A stretch of DNA of 64,000 nt from Rhizopus arrhizus (GCA_024220505.1 JAKZZE010000038.1:62001-126000); one strand, 5' to 3'; counted from the first letter of the stretch, positions 27,987 to 39,928 are shown. Program-made: numbers and translations. The notes: a model not told the origin generated them from the sequence alone.

Positions 27987-28018
27987 TAAAAAGTAAAAAA
28001 ATAAAAAGTAAAAAATAA
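24713..28018 (+). CDS. Cid1-like non-canonical poly(A)/poly(U) polymerase (terminal nucleotidyltransferase)
   Basis: Five exons: 24713-25180, 25228-25340, 25397-25776, 25838-26300 and 26347-28018, in phase to about 1031 residues. The nucleotidyltransferase core shows the G-S motif and the DxD pair (FGSSANELALKDADLDLCIV) and the third Asp in HCDINTNN. The PAP-associated domain follows (LSSYAYIIMALHFL; FLVGSLLIDFFHYYS). The last exon adds a long charged tail with a helical segment (VRGIHALDIVQEIGITKDIV) and an RRM-like strand pattern (IVIQLYVLNVPPEVE). Enzymes of this family add U or A to RNA 3' ends to mark it for decay or activation. The final 30 codons run through a T-tract at about 27953-27979 and are doubtful; the true stop or a last intron may be near 27900. 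Confidence 0.85.
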
Positions 28019-28650
28019 AAATAAAAAGACTACAAAATACATTATCCTTAGCAGTTTAATAAAATTAACTAAATTAAGCAAAATTTCTGATGAGTCTTTA
28101 TAATATTGCAAGATGATGGCCTTATTCTTTAGTTGATCAATATAATTGAAAACAATATGGAATAGGCAAATTAATATCTCCCAGTTAATAAAACCAACGA
28201 CAAATCAAACAATCAATGAATCTCTTTATTGTGTAAAGATGGGAGAGAGTGCCTATTCAATACAAACTACGCCTTAGAAATATAATAATGTAGTTTGGAG
28301 GCTGAGGTGGCACGGTATAAATTGTGTAGGCTGTTTATCGTATAGTACTTTGTGCTATGTATGATGTGCAGCACAAGTTATTAGCTGAAGAATTTTCAAG
28401 TAATCTCATATGATGTTAAGAATTATTGAGGTTAATACAATAAATAAATACATGAGATAATGAAAAGGAATTATGCAGCTGAAAGGTAAACATACACAGT
28501 AAGAGGAAATCTAGTTGGACTCATTTTTTCCTTCTTTCTTGGTTTTATCGTCCATAAGCAAAGTTTCCAAATTTTGGATTTACATGTTATTTTTTTTTTC
28601 TTTATAAAAAGTTGAAGTGGTAAATGCGATTAATGAAGCGTAAAAAAGCA
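28019..28650. other. Convergent 3' flanks, no gene
   Basis: About 630 bp between two converging genes. AT-rich, with an AAAAATAAAAAGT tandem repeat at about 27980-28025 and nothing else recognised. Confidence 0.5.
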
Positions 28651-31637
28651 TCATGTAGGTCGTTTTGTGGTTCTTTCTTTTGTTTTTCGATGTTCATAAT
28701 ATATTTCACCAGTTGCTGACATACCGACTTTCCAATCTTTAATGATTTCGGCTGTATCTCTGTTTACCTTTGGTATGTTTTTGCCATTGCCTGAACCAAC
28801 TGTTTCTGCCTGTGATATCTTTTCAACCGGTTGATTTCTATCATCAATATGCATTGAGATTGGCTCATTAGAGATTTTGGATTCATCAATATTGTTAGGT
28901 TGTGTTTCTGCTAGAAGTTGTTTATGATTGACCATGTCAACAGCTTGTAGGTTCTCATTATTGTTTACAGGAGCTACTTTCTCTTCAGTATCAGAAATCA
29001 TGGGCATATATTGGCTCATAGATACAGCAGCCATCGAGTGAATTGATTCGGTAGCACGCTTTGAGGGTATCTTGTCTGTGAAAATATCAACCACAACATC
29101 ATCACGCTCATCAATAGGCAGCAAAAGGTATCGCGTGGGTGTTTCATCTTCTTTTTCCTTAAGACTAGCTTCGCGATCTAAAAGATTAACGGATGGGCTA
29201 TTGGACATTGGAGGTGTAATGATGCCTTGTAAGATTGAGGTAGGTTGATGATTTTCAGATTTTTGCATTGGAGTCTCTTGAGGCTTTTGTTCTTTTTTAC
29301 TGACATCTGTACCGGTAGCAAAAGAATCTTCAGGGTGATTTGCAAATATTCTTCTTCTTTTTTTTGGATTAGTGCTGCTTTGAAAAGATGAGCCATTATT
29401 TCTATTATTATTAGATGAAGTAGCAGCATCCTTGCTTAAATCATTATTTGTATTTGTTGTTGTCATTTGGGCATTTTTTGAATTAATTGTGGCTGCTATA
29501 TCATTTGCTGGTCTGGCTGTAGTTTTTACGTCGTTTGTTGAATTACTTGTGGTTACTGAATCGTTTACTGTGTTAATTGTAGTTGCTGAAATCACTTTCA
29601 TATCTTCAGCTGTTGAGGCCACTGCTATGGATTGATTATTACTTTCATCCACTGCCATCTCAATATCAGGTTCACTCGTTTTTAATGACGGTTCTTCTTT
29701 TTCAGCATCTTGCATCACAGTATCTTCCATAACTGCCTGTACTTGATCAGTAGCCTTACCTTGTGTTGTTTTTAAAAGTGACTCATTTAACACATCTTGC
29801 AAGCTGGGAATACTTTGAATCGTTTCTTCTGCTGCTACTACCATTTTTGTATTTGCTCCTGCTTTTGTCGATTCTTTAATTGCTGCTTTTGCATTTACTG
29901 CTGCAGCCAGATTCGAGCTATGAGTCACAGAAGTGCTCTGGATTGCATTTTTTTCATTTTCTATGATATTTAGTGGATGATTTGCATTTTGCAATTCCAC
30001 TGCTGTCTTTTGTTTTTCAAACTTTGCTGCTATTTGAGCTTTGTCTTCTTCATATTGTTTTCGAATCTCTTTAATTTTCTCATCAAATGTAGATCGAATC
30101 AACTCCAAATCACCTTTCATTTTTTCTTTTATTTTTTGATCCTCTCATTTTGCAGTACGACTCGATCTTCAAGTAATCTGATCATCTGCTTTTCATAATC
30201 AATTTCTTGGTTCAAAAAGTGTTGTTTTTCTCCCACATGCTGTGATCTCAACTGCCTCTCAAAGTTGTCTCGCTTTTCAACGTGTACTTTGATCAAATCC
30301 TTTAGATCTACAATGAAGTTGAGTGGATCTTGTTCTTCTTGCTTGATTTTATCACGCACTGATTGTTCCTTGACTGCCTTCAAGTGTTCCAAATTAGCAA
30401 TCTTTTCCTCTATTATTTTTTCAAGTCTACTTTCTAATTTTTTTCTCTCTTCCAACAGTGTGTCCACTACTGAAGAATCGTTTACAAATTTCTTGTCATT
30501 CCTTTGAAGCGAGCTTTCTTTGACAGATGCTTTGGCAACAGATGTACTTGATCTAATCTTTTCCGATTTCGTTTCAGGTTGATGATTTAAAGGAGCTTCT
30601 GCAAGTGCTTTCTGGGTGACGTCATTCTTTTTTTTCATGACAGCAGGTTCCATAAGAGGAGAAAGATTCGAATCTGGCTCGGGATCTTTTGTCGTCTTGA
30701 TTGCTTGGGTATTTGAATGTCTATTTCTCATGGCAGCGGGCTCAGTAGGAGGTTGAGCTGGTAAATGATCGGATCCAGACTTTACGGGCTTCGGGGTAGT
30801 GGAAGAAACTGTGGGAGGTTTTGGATCCTTACTTGACGTTGATGGCTTTTTGGATTTATCAAAAGAGGAAGTGTTAACAGTAGAATTGGAAGAGTGAGAC
30901 AAAGATTTTGTGCTGTTGTGGAGTACAACCTTGAAAGATTTTTTTTTGTTGGATGACGACAAATCCTCTGCTGAACTGTAATTATTTGTATCACTTGTGG
31001 ATTGTTTGGTTTTATCTTTTGAAGAGATATTGTTATTATCTTTTATTGTGCTTACATTGACTTTTCTTGAAACATTTGTGGATGAAGCAGTAGTAGCAGC
31101 AGCAGAATCTTGGCCAGGGATGTTTACACTTATTTCATTTTCAATTTCTGAATCAGGCTTATCCATTTTCACTGTGATTTGAATGGCTCTTGCCACTTTA
31201 TCCCTGTCATTGATTTCATGCTTAGATGGTAAGGATGAAGTTGATTTTGATTTGTCATTCGAGGAACTAGTGGTGTTGTTATTTGGTAAAAAGGATATGA
31301 CAGGCTTGGACGAAGAAGAAGAGGAGGAGGAGGAGGAAGAGGAGGAGGAAGGCGTAGATGAGGAAGAGGAAGTTCTGTCATTTTTAACAAAATTGAATCG
31401 TTGTTTTTCTTGTGGATAATAGTGGCGAGGATCATGTCTTGCAGAGTAATATTGATGTCTAGAGGCAATTCTTAGACCAACGTTGGGCGGTCTTGATGGG
31501 TAATAATAATGGGGAGGAGGAAGGGGAGGAGGAGGGGAAGACGGTCTACGATAATGTCTGCTAACTGGACCTAGCCTTTCAAAGACCTCTGGACGAAAGT
31601 GGTGAGGTGGTTCACCCTCTCTGTTTCTGTAAGACAT
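28651..31637 (-). CDS. Large low-complexity coiled-coil protein of unknown function (one-base frame break)
   Basis: Start 31637 (MSYRNREGEPPHHFRPEVF). The first 500 residues are Pro-, Tyr- and Ser-rich with a long Ser run and then a charged coiled coil (LLEERKKLESRLEKIIEEKI; VHVEKRDNFERQLRSQ; LLEDRVVLQNERIKK). The frame stops at 30129-30131, and the next frame begins at once with MKGDLELIRSTFDEKIKEIR, the same coiled coil. Adding one A to the A-run near 30140 joins both without a gap, giving roughly 990 residues. The C-terminus has DWKVGMSATGEIYYEHRKTK, resembling part of a WW domain, but the second Trp is missing. No enzyme domain is visible; a scaffold or RNA-linked role would be a guess. 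Confidence 0.7.
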
Positions 31638-32107
31638 TTTCTTTTTTGAAACAAAAAGAAAAGAAAAAGAAAAGAAAAAAAAGAAAAGCGAAAATAGGAA
31701 TGATAAAAAAGGTTTTCCAACCAATGAAAAAACTTTATTCTTTTTTTGTGTATGAGGATTTTATTCGAATGCCGCATTTTTAGTTGGTTATCATAAGAAA
31801 CATTTTTTAATGACAGGGCTTAAACCTACGAACAAACAAACAGAAAACGACTATGGAGATTGGAACTGGTTCTGCTAAACAAGAGAATAATCTAGCAGAA
31901 AGAACTTGACCACTTTGCTAGGGGAATTCGTCCCTTTAATTTTTATTCTTTACAGTCATTTCAAAAAGTATAAAAAAAAACTTTGTGTCCTAAAATGAAG
32001 CCACTTGATCCAACAATGAAATTGTGTTCACATTCTCCTTATTTATCTTTACTCATCGCTTAGTAATTATCTTGGCATTGTTTATGCTTATATAAAGGAA
32101 GCAATAG

Positions 32108-32139
<32 letters not shown>

Positions 32140-32487
32140 GTTTCTTTTTCCTGCTTACAAGCATTCAAAATGAATATGCAATTTTTTACAAAGATGGATA
32201 AGGGTATGTTGTCGATAAACAGAGAGCTGATCCGATGTATCTTGATGGCTAGGTCTTTGAGATGAATTGGTGCGTTTCCGCTCAATCTCGTTAAATATTT
32301 TAAGGCGGTCAAGTTTGTATAATATCCTTACTAGGTTTTTAAATAAAGTGTGAGGTTACTCCATATTATTTTATAACAATACGCGTTATCATCAATGTAC
32401 ACAAATAACTATAATAATTTAACTTGTGTATAAAATAAGGCATGGTTTGTATTCAATGACCATCCTCTCTCTTTTCTGTCCTCACTC

Positions 32488-32518
<31 letters not shown>

Positions 32519-35102
32519 AGTTACAAGGGATTTATCCATTGTCAGATTTCCTCTTCTTTTCTATCAGCTGTAAACTACATTCGTAATCATACAAGGTCGT
32601 TCAGAAATATTTTGGTAATTAAATCTTCTTATTCTTGTATATGGAATAAACATACAAACTAAACCGTCTTTGATTCTTTGACATCAATAGAGCTTTCTAT
32701 TCTTCTTTTGTCCAAAGTCCTGATGTAATATGAATGGAATAAACCCTATACCTGATATCTGATATATCCACATGAATTGTAATATATTTACAGTTGTGAA
32801 TGTCAGCTACCATTTCAATTCCTGTAGACTGTTTAATGACAATGTGTACAGTCTTTTCTAACCCTGATGATTGTCAAATTATACCAATTGCTTTGAGATT
32901 AAAGATAAATGAAGGAAAAGACTTGTTTCATTAAATATAAATTTTTGATTTTTCAGTGAGACTTGCAACGATTGTTCCGTAACGAATTCCAGATTTAGAC
33001 TTCTTCTTGAGTATACTCGTGATATCTATGCTTCCAAAATATAAAAGTAAAATATAAAGAAGGCTAAATGGAGTCAAATATCTTGTATTTAAAGTGAGGA
33101 TATCACTTGCTATTTGTTAGTCATTCAATTCAGCAAAGTTTATTCTTGAATATGCTATAAATCAATAAGCACAAAAGCCCTTTCTACGCTTGTCGACATT
33201 GATGTTACTCCAACAGTCCATTACTCTCTTGGTTGTCACTTGTGTTATAAATATGTATTTTTGAACTTGTTTTAGTTTTATACGACATATCAGTCCCTTC
33301 AGAGCCATAATTAATTATTATTATACTTTTTAGCTTCCACTGTTCATTGTCGATGGCTTCCATCCTTTTCTCTCTTAATTTCTATTTCTTATTCAAGTTT
33401 TATAAAAGGATACAAAATATGCCGACAACAGTATAGATTCATATTTAGTACATGTGTTTTAAACTTCCCAATTCTTGAGAGACTTGATTGTCTTAAAAAC
33501 CCAATTTGGGTTTTCTTTTTCTTTTTTTTTTTTTTTTTTTTTTTTTTCCCTCCCACTTTTGAACTGGTATCATACAGCGTAAGAAGTCGATAGATAATAA
33601 TTCAATCATAAAATGGCAACTGAAAAAACAGTAGACTAGGGATTTTTCTTTTTTGTTTATATGACGGACATGCAAAAGACTAAAATTAAAGGTTGTTTGT
33701 TTACAATTTGATGAGTTAAACATCAAAAAAAAAAGGCAAGAAACCAGTTAAATACCAGCTAATTTTGTAAGCATCCTTTTATGTAAAATAAGGAGGCTTC
33801 ACATGTTTACTTTAAGGAATAAATTAAGTTATACAAACGATCATCTTTTTGTAAATGTGGAGAAGTATTCTCAATTGTGTCCATTCAATAAAGAATATGT
33901 TCAAGGTGGCTGGTTTTTTGTGTATTTTAAAAGAAATGTCATTTGAGAGATGGTACTTGTGAGAAAATGATGTAACTTGAAATTCAAAGTATATATAAAA
34001 AAAAAAAAGATTTCGCTAAAGATGCGAGGATATCTATGATATTTATTTTTAATATTACAAGTCAAATGAATACAATTGTGAGAATTCGGAATATCAAATA
34101 AGGATTGTATAACATACTATGTGGCATACATTTGATAAATGCCATTCAGGGCATTCTTATTTTATGAATTTACGCCAAAGGAACCTCCTCCTCTTTTTGT
34201 TTTAAAGAAAAGTAATTCAAACAACAAATATAGTTTAAATATTATGAGAGAACCGAATAAAAGTTTACAAAACACATATAAAGTTCAGAAGCTTCTATTT
34301 TCATATAAACAATGTATTAAACCCAAATTTAAGTCTTTTCTGATATATTATTAAGCAGACATCACTTGTCATAAAATAAGAAATTATCGTGTGCGGTCAA
34401 AGTAATGTGCAACATACCATTGACGACTATACTGCAATCAATTATGTCTGTACACCCCTCATGTATATGATTTGCTGCATATTGTGCCGAAAAGGGGAGA
34501 GGGGAGGAAACTGTTCAAAGAAGTGTGCTAATAAAACAAAAATAACAAACCTAGTGAAATATTCGAATATGACAACCTGAGTAATGAAATAGTTGATACT
34601 ATTTTCTTGAACTAGAAATGAATCAAAAAGAAAAATATTCAAAGAGCAAAATGAATACTTAATAAAATAGAATCAACTTTTTGCTCGTAATGATTTTTAT
34701 TAATTTCCAAGTTCCCACTGGAATCGGCAGTGATGGTCATTCTTATATATAAAGCAAAGCGGAATTTTTTTTTTAAAAAAACAGCATGAAAGCATCAAAA
34801 GACCTAAACTTTATTCCATGTAATATCTTACATCTGCTATGATCTTTTACCAAGGATTACTTTTTAAAAGCTTGGAATAGTATTTGCTTATTTTTATCAA
34901 ATGTTTCTTTGTATACAACAACTTGATGGCATAATTATATCACGTATTATGCACCAGGCAAAGTATGTGACGATTACCTTTTTTAGGCGTATTTTGTTAA
35001 AATAAAAAAAAAAAAGGGCATTGACATGTGAATTTTTTTATGTAGGCTTATAAAAGAAGGGATTCTTTTTTCTTTCTCTCTCTCTTTTCTTTATTCTTTA
35101 AA
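31638..35102. other. 3.4 kb gene-poor AT-rich region
   Basis: Short, isolated open frames only. Homopolymer runs occur at about 32110-32139 (T), 32488-32516 (A) and 33520-33547 (T). A hairpin (TTCTGCTA at 31870-31877, TAGCAGAA at 31893-31900) lies in a stretch faintly like a degenerate tRNA. The stretch marks the start of the transposon-rich zone. Confidence 0.5.
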
Positions 35103-35622
35103 ATGACTTCTTGTATTGTTGCTGGATATACTGTCTCTAATGTAGTATTGTGTATTCAATGTGTTTATTCATATTGATATTTTATTAGATTACACCATTG
35201 AATCTCACAATTGAAGAAGCTATTGAAAAATCAAAGAGAACTACATCATTTCTTACACACATGCTCGGAATGATGGAACCTCAGCAAATAAAATCGAATG
35301 AAACAGCAAAGGTAATTAATCAATACAGTATATTGCTTGTTTACTTATAAGTAATAAGGACGCATATGAAGAATGCAGGCAATTAAAAGAATACCTTTCA
35401 GAACAGCTTTGGTCGGTTATTGATCACGAAGGTGTCTCTTCTATTCAATCCGCATTGGACGATCTTATGAAAGCTATAGTAAAGTATGAAATGATTAACG
35501 ATATTGTAGAAGGAGAATGGTAAATAGAGTGTTAATTATTATATGTGAACTCATTTTATATTAGGGAGTTTATTGATGCTTCTTCTTTAATTGTTAATAA
35601 TACCCCTTCACTTTTAACATGA
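35103..35622 (+). CDS. Small helical protein, GAT-domain-like
   Basis: Too split for a single-frame scan. Four exons, 35103-35141, 35189-35311, 35359-35519 and 35565-35622, join in phase to 126 residues with GT..AG junctions throughout. It reads MTSCIVAGYTVSN, then ITPLNLTIEEAIEKSKRTTS, DAYEECRQLKEYLSEQLWSV, then IQSALDDLMKAIVKYEMIND and ends NNTPSLLT. Three amphipathic helices ending in LMKAIVKYE recall GAT domains of GGA/TOM1-type trafficking adaptors, but no VHS or ear domain is present. The likeness is weak; the exon structure is the stronger evidence. Confidence 0.6.
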
Positions 35623-36051
35623 ATAAAATACTTTTATATACTTTTTGTATTTCAAATATACTTTATCAATTAAAATGAAGTCTACAAATAGAAATATCGA
35701 CAAAGTTGGTATTGAAAGATTATCCAATTGAATACAGTGCGGCTGATAAATTTTGTTCGTTCTAAAAAATAAATGGTGATTTCCAAAAAAATAAATGGCG
35801 GTTATCTAAAAATAAATGACGCTGTCTAGAAAATATTTAGTCGTTTGTTAGCAAATGATTGTCGTTTTCGAAACTTTGTTTTTTGGGCAAAGTCAAATTG
35901 GCGTTACTGAGAGATTATTGTCGGCTATAATTTAAGGGCTTTAATTCTTTCTTCTACTCTTTAACTAGATAATATAATAAAAAAACATGTTTTTTATGAA
36001 AATGGATACGATAATGTCTACAGTGAGGAGGAAGAGAGAATTTTCGATCCG

Positions 36052-36486
36052 ATGGAAGATATATTGACCGATATCAGTGATTCAAACGTAGTACTCGAAA
36101 CAGTAGCGAGCCAAGAGTCCTGTTTGAGTCTCAAACCAGCAGAGAAGGAGATTACAGCAAAAGATATGACAAAAAGGGCTGTAGAAGTGGTCAAGCCAAT
36201 AGACAATAGCGTCTACAAAGACTATGATGATCAAACCAGAGAGATGTTTATTGACCGAATGATCGAGGGTCCTATAGAAAGAGGAAGTGGCATTGTATGC
36301 AAAAGATTATGGAATAAACTCTCGTACTGCTATGTGTTGGTGGAAACACTACCTAGAAACCGGGGAGATAGCTTAAAAAAGTCTCAAAGAAATCCCGGCC
36401 GATCTAACTCATTTACTCCTGAGCATGAGCAGCACATTCAACAAATAGTATTCTCTGTTTATAATGATCTTACAATGTGGATGTAA
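36052..36486 (+). pseudogene. Degraded Tc1/IS630 transposase N-terminal region
   Basis: The frame starts MEDILTDISDSNVVLETVAS and reaches REMFIDRMIEGPIERGSG. The helix-turn-helix then continues only in the next frame (YGINSRTAMCWWKHYLETGE, then a stop), and the original frame resumes with KKSQRNPGRSNSFTPEHEQH. Two compensating shifts are therefore seen around 36290 and 36375. The frame is cut by a poly-A run at 36499. It is the DNA-binding part only; the catalytic domain is missing. Confidence 0.75.
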
Positions 36487-36496
36487 GAGGAAATTG

Positions 36497-36532
<36 letters not shown>

Positions 36533-36535
36533 TAT

Positions 36536-36896
36536 TTATTGACTTTCTTAGTCTTCTTCTTTGCTACAAACTTAGTTTCAAAAGAAAGGCATATACGTTC
36601 TTCCCCAGCTCTTTTCTCTTCTCTCTTTCTCTTTTGGTTTACTTCATCTACAAACTTTCCGAGTTCAGACTATATAGAATACGTTAGTGTACTGTTGCTA
36701 AGATTAGTTTGTTTGCAATCAATATCTTCACATAGTAAAGAGCCTTAACAATTAAAGGCAAGTGTACAAGCTGGTGAATTTCTTCGACCAGAGAGAAACG
36801 TCCGAATGCTATAGATATGTAAATTCCATCAGCAAGAAGCTTTATTTGGAAAAGTGTACATTTAAAGCCTATCAAAGCATCTGCATTAGATAGCAT
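36536..36896 (-). pseudogene. C-terminal fragment resembling the Mucoromycota PD-(D/E)XK-associated family
   Basis: Two minus-strand exons, 36896 to about 36745 and about 36671-36536, join across GTGAAG..TATATAG. They read ADALIGFKCTLFQIKLLADG, YISIAFGRFSLVEEIHQLVH and LIVKALYY, then a basic end (KREEKRAGEERICLSFETKF and KKTKKVNK, stop). The pattern of a short strand block, then LxxLxxLxxLxxLYxxxxxL, parallels the end of the nuclease-like gene at 43303-44014 (GYMTQMCCYEDVMFSQKIID, then LKHLYLW). No N-terminal part is present. Homology is by eye only. Confidence 0.45.
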
Positions 36897-37019
36897 GTTC
36901 TTTTTTTACTACACAACACGCAAAATGAGAGCATACCTTCAACCAGTAGACTAAGAGATATAGGGTTTTCTGCCCCGAGACGCAGTTGATTATCTACAGA
37001 GTCTTTCATCTACTTCATT

Positions 37020-37860
37020 ATTTTTTTCCTTCTTCTTCCTTCTCTTCTTCTCCTTTTTCGTCTTCTTCCTCACTACCATCATCGTCATTACCGTTATCAT
37101 TATCATATCCCTCCTATTTGCAAGCATTGTTAGAGAAAGCTATTTCTTGAACTGGTTCAACTTACGTCAGCTTTATTCTTGAAGTACACGGCTGCCTTGG
37201 CAGGTGCACAATTGATTTCGGGCTTTGTGTAGCTAGCTACCGACTTCAAATTTCTACGAGCATTGTTGTCAAAGTGTTTGGTAACACGTTTTCCAACATC
37301 AAGCTTATTAAGAGGAAAAATGTGAGAGAAAGAGAACTAGGTTGAAAAGATTTGGTCTAGTTGAAGTTAGTGTCTGAAGAGAAAGATAGAAAATAGCTTT
37401 TTGAATACTTACAGAATTCTCAAGCAGTTTACGTTATTATTTCTATTATCTTCTGCTATCGAATGCTTCCTGAATCTCTTGAGCACTTCAGTGATATTAA
37501 TGCTTTCGACAAAAACCTAAACGTAATGGTTAGGCGTTCTTCAGCTATATGTATTCACGCGCTCATTTACCTCCTCCCTCGGTTTCCACTCCTTTTTTTT
37601 TCCACCCAAAAAGTAATTCTTTTTTTTTTTTTTTTTCTTTTCAATCGCTTCATCTTAGCAGAAGAAATCGACGAGCCTGACAACTCTGGTCTTTGAGCTA
37701 AAAGAATATGAGCAAATATAGATTTGGTTCTCGCAAATAAGGACCTCTTTGAGCATACATTTTTCTCTCTTTGCATTTATTGTAATGTGGACATCACCGT
37801 TAAACTTGGGTTGCTTGAAGATGTTGAACATTTTAAAGAATACGATTAGAACATTAAGAA
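37020..37860 (-). pseudogene. Decayed spliced gene fragment inside the Tc1-type element
   Basis: Minus-strand exons can be followed in pieces: NIFKQPKFNGDVHITIN (about 37830-37780), VFVESINITEVLKRFRKHSI (about 37515-37455), RKLLENS joined across a good intron to LDVGKRVTKHFDNNARRN and NCAPAKAAVYFKNKAD (about 37307-37167), then an acidic tail EGYDNDNGNDDDGSEEEDEK ending KEEEGKK at about 37022. Stops and frame changes separate the upstream pieces. I do not recognise the parent gene. The splice sites suggest host origin and capture by the element. Confidence 0.4.
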
Positions 37861-38208
37861 ATATGAAGGTGAAGAAGAAGTCTTGCTGTGCACTCTCTCA
37901 AATACACAATAGAGTACTTGGCTAGTGTGATTTTACCAACTTGACATGAAACACTTCTCTAATGTATGTAACACTTTGATTCTTTTACTTCTCCTTCGTT
38001 ATTATGACAAAGTCGGATTTTGGTCGGTAGTCACTTTCGATTCTTTTTTGATTTTTAAAGCTTATTTTGTAATCAAACGATGCTCCTATTCATGGTGGTT
38101 CTAATAGTATGCTTTTCGGTGTGGTTGGATAACTCTAACAGACGTTATTGAAGAAAATGTAGATGACGAATGATCGTGCAACGGATAAAATTTACGAGCC
38201 GCACTGTA

Positions 38209-38691
38209 GTATAAACACTTGTTTTCATTTACGGATTGATTACGTACAATGAAAACTATCCCAGTAAAGAGCTTCTTTTTTTATCTTTACACTAAAGATT
38301 CATTTGTGGATTGACTAAATACGAATCAACCAGTCGTTTACTGCACGCGTTATTTTATTTTTTTTCATGAAATTCCTGTAAAAAATTGGAAACCAGTGAA
38401 TGAGAAATCCATAGTTTGAGCCACGTCAATTGTTTTTCCTCTCTAATTAAGATTAGCGACATTGACTTCAAAATGTTTTTACAAAAGTACATTTTAAAGA
38501 AAATGAAACTGATGGATGAGTAATGAGACTGACGTCTTATTCTTGTGCATTATTGTGATTCTAAACTATATTTTCAACGTTGAGCACCATTTAACGTACG
38601 GGAAACTTTCTTTATTGGGGAAGAACCCAATATTCTTTTTGTTATATAGAGTAAAAAGGCTCATAAGGTGAAGAGAAATATTTTATTTCTA
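38209..38691. other. Short intergenic stretch
   Basis: About 480 bp between the Tc1-type element's right end and the aldolase stop. Nothing coding or repetitive is seen. Confidence 0.5.
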
Positions 38692-39074
38692 TTATTTCCA
38701 GGTAGCTTTTACTTGCTGATCAAGGATAACAATCGAATCAAGCACTGATTCAACATGAGCTCCTTGTTGATCAGACACCTTTAAAAGCGGATTACGACAC
38801 ACACCGTTACCATATCCAAACTTTTTATGAATAAAGCTCTTTACACCCGCAATACCGTACCATCGACACGCAGCATCATCAGCTTCTACAATCTGACGCT
38901 GTAAACTAGCTGCCTTACTGAATTCTTTCTTTTCATATAAGCGTTGAAGTTCTACACAAAGTGATGGAAACACATTACCACCACCTGGAATTAAGCCTAC
39001 TGCACCCACCATAAGCTCTGCTAAGAAAAAATCAGCCGAACCAGCCAGTAATGCAATATCTAACAAAGTATTAG

Positions 39075-39134
<60 letters not shown>

Positions 39135-39724
39135 AAAAAATAAAGTTCTTGTTTACCCTCTGAATTCACCTTTTCTGCCAAATTAGCCATTTTACCGACA
39201 TTTCCCTCTGTTCCTTTTACTCCTGCAATATTCTTATGCTTTGATAACTGAGCCAATACTTTAACGCTAATATCCAGACCTTGACAAACACCAGGATAAT
39301 TATAAATGATAACAGGTAATGGAGATTGATCTGCTACCGTTGTATAAAATGCAATCAGGGCTTCATCTGTAATCGATCCACGATAAAATGAAGGAGGCAG
39401 AATTAAGGCATATTGAGCACCAGCAGCGGCAGCTTGTTTTGTATAAGCAATAGCGTTTCTTGCACTCTGAGAAGAAGTGCCTGCAATAATGACCAAGTTG
39501 GGGTTGTATTTATTTTTGGATTCAACGACACGTTCAATCACCTTACTACGTTCTTCATCACTCAAACTGACTGCTTCACCCATAGAGCCCAAGACAACAA
39601 CACCAGAAACACCACTGTTAGCTAAAAATTGAATATGTTGGTCAAGTGCTTCTAAATCCAAGTCTTCATTTTCTTTGAAGAAAGTGGGTATAGGAACAAA
39701 AACACCGTGAAGAGATAAAGTCAT
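38692..39724 (-). CDS. DapA-family aldolase/synthase (HOGA1- or 2-keto-3-deoxy-acid aldolase-like)
   Basis: Two exons, 39724-39157 and 39059-38692, give 311 residues, usual for the family. Motifs of the TIM-barrel class I aldolases are present: GVFVPIPTFF at the start, VVVLGSMGEAVSLSDEER (the GTTGE-equivalent loop), the Tyr in VIIYNYPGVC, and the Schiff-base Lys in NIAGVKGTEG. It ends with FGYGNGVCRNPLLKV. Fungal relatives cleave 4-hydroxy-2-oxoglutarate or 2-keto-3-deoxy sugar acids such as those of pectin catabolism; the sequence alone does not decide between these. The intron holds a 53-base T-run (39077-39129). A Tc1 element sits 205 bp upstream of the start. Confidence 0.85.
39077..39129. 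repeat. 53-base T homopolymer inside the aldolase intron
   Basis: An uninterrupted run, which is an A-run on the gene's own strand. It makes up more than half of the intron. Length probably varies between isolates and assemblies. Confidence 0.9.
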
Positions 39725-39928
39725 TTTGTATTAAGATGTAATAATAAAAAAAAAAAAATGAAGGATTTTTAAGCAAACTTATAAATGACTTTAGGATAAT
39801 AAAACACTAAATTTTCCCGGTGAGAAAAAAAAAACTTCCTAAATCCCGTTTTAGATAAATTAACCTTAAAAAGCTGGAATTACACTATTTCCAGAAATTA
39901 AAGTCGCATTTTGTGAAGTTTTATAATA

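Larger units (their letters stand above)
35735..38206. mobile_element. TA-flanked Tc1/IS630-type element with foreign gene debris
   Basis: The left end CAGTGCGGCTGATAAATTTT (35735) and the right end (38187-38206) are imperfect inverted repeats: CAGTGCGGCT, two mismatches, then TAAATTTT. Each end is flanked by TA (35733-35734 and 38207-38208), the target duplication of Tc1/mariner elements. Inside lie a degraded transposase start (36052-36486), an A-run at 36499-36530, and, on the opposite strand, two spliced-looking fragments (36536-36896 and 37020-37860) unrelated to a transposase. I could not find the DDE core, so the element is non-autonomous. Length is about 2.47 kb. Confidence 0.72.

Noticed and set aside
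28295..28330. GGAGGCTGAGGTGGCACGG, resembling a primate Alu segment
   Set aside because: Short chance match in fungal DNA with no further similarity or tail.
31796..31935. tRNA-like stretch with a hairpin and a GTGGTCAAG-like D-arm on the minus strand
   Set aside because: No proper acceptor stem or T-loop pairing could be built; at best a degenerate remnant.
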